Below are positions 60,521-64,000 of a stretch of 64,000 bases of DNA, piece after piece. Position 1 is the stretch's first letter. Each line of letters opens with the position of its first letter. Source of the stretch: Chryseobacterium artocarpi (lineage in GTDB: Bacteria > Bacteroidota > Bacteroidia > Flavobacteriales > Weeksellaceae); the NCBI RefSeq assembly GCF_001684975.1, contig NZ_MAYH01000023.1:620001-684000 (forward strand), given 5' to 3'. The position numbers were made by a program, and so were the translations under genes. The notes below the pieces were generated by a model, which saw only the letters and a list, made by a program, of their open reading frames with translations, was not told the DNA's origin and did no database searches.

Positions 60521-61618
60521 TTAATAAGGATTCCATTTCTTGAGAATATTTTGGGCAGTCATTATCATTTCTTCGCACCAGGTTTCTGTATTAAAGTATT
60601 GGAAATCCTGTTTTTTAACCAGTACCGGATCAATGCTATCAAAAAGAAGTTTTGTTAATCTGGTTTGCTCTTCATACAAAATGACATCCTCAAGAGGTTT
60701 TTTTGAAATATTTACTTCTTTTTTACTCCAAAAACGGTTCTCTCTTCCAGACCAATCTAAAACATTAATTATCGTCTGAGCTTTTACAAAGTCACTTAAA
60801 AAATTCTGCTTATCTCTTTCTGTTTTAATGCTATGTCCCAATCTTTCAATGATGACATACTGTACATTTTTACACTGTAATAAAACAGAAGGCAGCACAG
60901 CCCATATTTCATCAGGAATGTCATCATCATGAGTATCTCTTCTAATGGATTTCTTCCCATAAACACTCTCCTGCCAACTTCCCCCAGAAAGATGAATCTC
61001 TTTCACTTTATCTAATGGATATGATTGAATAATTTCCAGCATATCCACATCAAAATTACAGGCTTGACAATAGATATTATGAAGATCAAGAATAAGGAAT
61101 CCATCAATCTCTTCAATTAATTTATCCAAAAATAAACCCTGCTCCTTTACATCATCCACAGAAAAAGAAAACGCCAGATTTTCAATTCCCACGGGGATCT
61201 CCACAGCATCCTGAAGTCTGTGAAGTCTGTCTTTTCCGATCTGTAATGTTTGAGAATGTAAAGAAACAGGCAACGGAACTCCCTGGTGAAAATTTTCAGT
61301 ATTCATAAAACCAAAATGCTCCGTAAGATGATTATACTGTCTTTTATGAACTTCCTGTTTTAATCTTTCAAGCCAAACTTCCTGCCTATCACTCCATTTA
61401 GCATCAAATAATGAATAATAAACCCCATGCCCTATCAAACGGTTATTTTCAGAATAAAAATTCAGAAGATCACTCAGCCAAACAGGTTCTTTAGCATTAT
61501 AAAAAGTATCAAATGACCACTCAAGCACTTCTACTGAACTACTTTGTAATAAAGGTAAAATAGCAGAAACAAATTCTGATTCTGCCATCATTGATATTCC
61601 TAAGAGTGGTTTTTTCAT
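60521..61618 (-). CDS. DUF692/MNIO multinuclear iron oxidase, putative RiPP-modifying enzyme
   Basis: A 365-residue protein. Residues 1-290 form a TIM-barrel of the DUF692 family with the expected metal-binding positions: His64 (GHGVYYSL), His101 (TEHFGF), Glu146/Asn147 (VGIENLAF), Asp178/His180/Asn181 (LDLHN), His209 (EIHLSGG), Asp228/His230 (DTHDDD) and Glu258 (IIERLG). Known members (MbnB, TglH, ChrH) oxidatively rearrange cysteines in peptides. Residues about 291-365 are an extra helical domain (TRLTKLLFDSIDPVLV, TETWCEEMIMTAQNILKKW) that may replace the separate partner protein such enzymes usually need. The gene starts 3 nt after the stop of a peptide gene ending in CPACGLG, the likely substrate. 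Confidence 0.88.
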   Translation of the reverse strand: MKKPLLGISMMAESEFVSAILPLLQSSSVEVLEWSFDTFYNAKEPVWLSDLLNFYSENNRLIGHGVYYSLFDAKWSDRQEVWLERLKQEVHKRQYNHLTEHFGFMNTENFHQGVPLPVSLHSQTLQIGKDRLHRLQDAVEIPVGIENLAFSFSVDDVKEQGLFLDKLIEEIDGFLILDLHNIYCQACNFDVDMLEIIQSYPLDKVKEIHLSGGSWQESVYGKKSIRRDTHDDDIPDEIWAVLPSVLLQCKNVQYVIIERLGHSIKTERDKQNFLSDFVKAQTIINVLDWSGRENRFWSKKEVNISKKPLEDVILYEEQTRLTKLLFDSIDPVLVKKQDFQYFNTETWCEEMIMTAQNILKKWNPY

Positions 61619-61621
61619 ATT

Positions 61622-61837
61622 TTATCCTAATCCACAAGCCGGACAATAACCCGGATTATGTTTAATTGTATCTTTTCTAATAGGGATTTTGGGAATCCTT
61701 GGTTTTTCAACAGTATCAGATTTTGCTATTTTTTTTACTTTTTTGACCGGCTTTTTTGTTTTGGTAACAGGTTTTGTACTTTGTGCAGCAACACCTACTG
61801 TCAATAAGCTAGCCATTAATAATGCTGGAATTTTCAT
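61622..61837 (-). CDS. Secreted Lys/Pro-rich peptide with C-terminal CPACGLG, putative MNIO substrate
   Basis: A 71-residue precursor-like protein. Residues 1-19 are a Sec signal peptide (MKIPALLMASLLTVGVAAQ). A low-complexity basic spacer follows (TKTKKPVKKVKKIAK, then PRIPKIPIRKD), and the C-terminus is NPGYCPACGLG with the only two cysteines in a CxxC. It lies 3 nt upstream of the DUF692 enzyme gene. Small Cys-containing peptides next to DUF692 genes are the known substrates of MNIO enzymes, as in methanobactin, the Chryseobacterium ChrA-ChrH system and periplasmic bufferins. A simple secreted metal-binding peptide is the alternative. Confidence 0.8.
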   Translation of the reverse strand: MKIPALLMASLLTVGVAAQSTKPVTKTKKPVKKVKKIAKSDTVEKPRIPKIPIRKDTIKHNPGYCPACGLG

Positions 61838-62052
61838 AATTGCTTTTTTAAATAATTTACAATAAGCGTTCCATTTATTTCCCTTCTAAAATACAACAAT
61901 TTATGTTTGAATACTTTATATTTTAAAATCTATAGAGTAAACTCGTTTAATAAGGAAAAACAGATCAATTTTAATATCATACGAAAGATGAAGATTTATC
62001 GATTCCAGAAAATACATATTGTTTATTTATATTTAACCTTAAAAATTAATAA

Positions 62053-63894
62053 ATGAGAAATAAGCTATTCAAAGCTCTTTTCCTTGGAGTCATATTATCC
62101 GTATCAAGTACTACAAAAGCACAATCTGCTGATCATAAGAAAATGGAATGGTTTAAGAATGCCAAACTGGGTATTTTTATTCATTGGGGAATCTACTCTG
62201 TAAATGGAATATCGGAATCCTGGTCTTTTTTCAACAATTATGTCAATCATGAGAGTTACATGAAGCAGCTTGATCATTTTTCAGCTTCAAACTATCAGCC
62301 GGAACAATGGGTAAATCTCATCAAAGAATCCGGGGCAAAATATGCCGTAATTACGACAAAACATCATGACGGAGTGTCACTCTGGAACTCACAATCTGAA
62401 AATGCTATTACAGTTCCGAAAAAAGCTTTAGCAAAAAAAGATGTTTTAACTCCTTTTCTATATCAACTGAAAAATTCAGGATTAAAAACAGGACTGTACT
62501 TTTCTCTTCCCGATTGGAGCCACCCATTTTATGATATCAATACAAGAACTAAAAAGCGTTATGATATTAAAAAAGCCCCACAGCGCTGGCAAAGTTTTGT
62601 AAATTACTACCAATCACAATTGAATGAACTTTCCATTCAATACAAACCTGATCTTTTATGGTTTGATGGCGACTGGGAACATACTTCAGAAGAATGGAAA
62701 GCTTCACAAACGTTAGACCTTTTAAAGAGCTACAATTCCAATATTATCATCAATTCAAGATTAAATAATCATGGGGATTACGATACTCCTGAACAAGGTA
62801 TTCCTGTTATAGCACCTCAGGCTTCCTATTGGGAACTTTGTTACACTATGAATGATTCCTGGGGATACCAGCCATATGATGATAACTATAAAACGTCTAA
62901 CATGATTATTCGTACCCTTGCCGACGTAATCAGTATGGGAGGCAATTTATTATTGGATATCGGACCAAAATCAGACGGAACCATTCCTGAAAAGCAGGCA
63001 CAAATATTAAAGGATCTTGGACAATGGACATCAAAGCATACCACAGCTATTTATGACACAAACCGAGGAATTCCTTTTGAAAATTACAAAGGGAAATCAG
63101 CCTTATCTACATCTGGAAAATCTTTGTTTCTTTATTTGGAAGAAGCGAAAAGTTTCACTAAGATCTACGGACTCGGAGCGAAACCTATTTCTGCAAAAAT
63201 TATCGGTGACTCCAAAGCTGCTATAAAAATGGATTATAGCCAAGAAAAGACACTAACATTGAATTTTCAGAATACAAAATTTGATAAAGATGTAACTGTT
63301 GTTGAAATCAGTTTTGAAACCCTACCTCAGTTTTTGGCAGACTTTAAACAAGAAAAAGCATCTCTACCTGATTTACTGAAGAATCAAAACACACAATCCG
63401 CAGTGTATGACATGACAAATGCGCTTCATAGTGGAAATAATGTCACAAATAATTCAGGGCTGACACATGACGGACTTGATATGTCATTAAAAAAGACATC
63501 GCAAACAAACCCTGAAACAATCAATTGGATGAGTAAACATGCTGAGGCACTTTTTGAAACTGAGAAAGGATTACCTGACGGACATTACCCAGGGATGAGT
63601 GCACTTTCAAAGGATAAGCAAACCTTATATCTTTTTGTTGAAGGAACTCCCACAGGTCCTATCGCATTAAAAGGAATAAAAAATGATATTGCCAGAATAA
63701 GAATTGTAGGTGATGGAACGTTGCTGTCCCATAAAATCTACAACAAGCTTTACTGGAGTGACAGACCGGGAATTATTTATATTGATATACCTAAAGAAAG
63801 ATTGGATAAAAACATGACAGTCATTGCAGTCTTGCTTAATAAACCTCTTGAGCTTTACAGAGAAAAAGTAGGCGCAATTGAGAATAATCTTTAA
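62053..63894 (+). CDS. GH29 alpha-L-fucosidase with duplicated C-terminal modules
   Basis: A 613-residue secreted enzyme (signal peptide about 1-23, TTKAQ). The GH29 catalytic domain (about 28-340) shows KLGIFIHWGIYS, TTKHHDGVSLW and the nucleophile Asp205 in LLWFDGDW. It removes terminal L-fucose. After it come two similar beta-rich modules, about 348-435 (AIYDTNRGIPFENYKGKSALS) and about 508-605 (ALFETEKGLPDGHYPGMSALS), apparently an internal duplication. Typical GH29 enzymes are around 450 residues. It is a single gene with its own terminator, not linked to a SusCD pair here. Confidence 0.92.
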   Translation: MRNKLFKALFLGVILSVSSTTKAQSADHKKMEWFKNAKLGIFIHWGIYSVNGISESWSFFNNYVNHESYMKQLDHFSASNYQPEQWVNLIKESGAKYAVITTKHHDGVSLWNSQSENAITVPKKALAKKDVLTPFLYQLKNSGLKTGLYFSLPDWSHPFYDINTRTKKRYDIKKAPQRWQSFVNYYQSQLNELSIQYKPDLLWFDGDWEHTSEEWKASQTLDLLKSYNSNIIINSRLNNHGDYDTPEQGIPVIAPQASYWELCYTMNDSWGYQPYDDNYKTSNMIIRTLADVISMGGNLLLDIGPKSDGTIPEKQAQILKDLGQWTSKHTTAIYDTNRGIPFENYKGKSALSTSGKSLFLYLEEAKSFTKIYGLGAKPISAKIIGDSKAAIKMDYSQEKTLTLNFQNTKFDKDVTVVEISFETLPQFLADFKQEKASLPDLLKNQNTQSAVYDMTNALHSGNNVTNNSGLTHDGLDMSLKKTSQTNPETINWMSKHAEALFETEKGLPDGHYPGMSALSKDKQTLYLFVEGTPTGPIALKGIKNDIARIRIVGDGTLLSHKIYNKLYWSDRPGIIYIDIPKERLDKNMTVIAVLLNKPLELYREKVGAIENNL

Positions 63895-63919
63895 GACTAT
63901 TAATTGTCATAAAAAAACA

Positions 63920-63945
63920 AAATCCGGAGAATGTCTCCGGATTTT
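63920..63945 (+). terminator. Bidirectional terminator after the fucosidase gene
   Basis: Stem AAATCCGGAGA / TCTCCGGATTT (11 bp, perfect), loop ATG, T-run on the plus strand and TTGTTTTTTT on the minus strand. Confidence 0.9.
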
Positions 63946-63965
63946 TATCTTGTAAGAAAATTTTC

Positions 63966-64000
63966 TTAGAAAATCTCTCTTCCTGAAAAATGGAACTGAG
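63966..64000 (-). CDS. C-terminal end of a convergent gene (partial)
   Basis: On the minus strand the frame reads QFHFSGREIF and stops at TAA (63968-63966), about 20 nt before a bidirectional terminator. That position suggests the tail of a gene entering from the right. Only ten or so codons are visible, so no family can be named. Confidence 0.4.
   Translation of the reverse strand, partial: QFHFSGREIF

Overview
The window looks like chromosomal DNA of a flavobacterium, most likely Chryseobacterium or a close relative (Weeksellaceae, Bacteroidota). The reasons are low G+C, SusC/SusD proteins, type IX secretion (T9SS) C-terminal signals, a GldI-like lipoprotein, GLPGLI, DUF4294 and DUF6952 proteins, and promoters of the Bacteroidota type (-33 TTG, -7 TAnnTTTG). 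I saw no rRNA, tRNA, CRISPR array, insertion sequence or prophage.

Left part (1-16.9 kb). A very large SpvB/FG-GAP/YD-repeat (RHS/Tc-toxin-like) gene runs off the left edge on the minus strand, preceded by a small T9SS-sorted protein. Next comes a minus-strand polysaccharide utilisation operon (susC, susD, two GH30 glycosidases). Divergent from it are an MFS transporter and a regulator with a degenerate Nudix domain, probably its transport and control partners. A glutaryl-CoA-dehydrogenase-like gene follows.

17-34 kb. A T9SS-sorted alpha/beta hydrolase is followed by a four-gene envelope operon: TonB-dependent receptor, DUF4876 lipoprotein, DUF6850-type barrel and di-haem cytochrome c peroxidase. 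Then come a patatin/beta-barrel protein, an AddB-like nuclease overlapping a DUF922 HExxH protein, rsmG and a GLPGLI protein.

34-51 kb. This is mainly housekeeping: an aspartate-type aminotransferase, an M16 peptidase, a peroxiredoxin-thioredoxin-DUF6952 group, a Bax-inhibitor-like protein, a LuxC-like acyl-CoA reductase divergent from a ferredoxin, and a serC-serA-DUF1015 serine operon. A tandem array of three M28 peptidases follows; its first member has lost key catalytic residues.

51-64 kb. A gene-poor stretch carries a sigma-54-like promoter, a possible 13-codon leader ORF, a terminator, a multi-hairpin RNA region and a small membrane protein. Then come two peptidyl-prolyl isomerase lipoproteins (one GldI-like), ilvE, mnmD, a Nudix hydrolase, DUF4294, an M42 peptidase and rpe. 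A three-gene minus-strand operon then encodes a secreted Lys/Pro-rich peptide ending in CPACGLG, a DUF692 (MNIO) enzyme with a C-terminal extension and a DUF1772 membrane protein. I consider this a probable RiPP or metal-handling peptide system and the most interesting locus here. A GH29 fucosidase with a duplicated C-terminal module closes the window.

Several intergenic gaps hold long imperfect inverted repeats or direct repeats. At three genes the leftmost TTG 'start' is really part of a promoter, so I moved those starts downstream.
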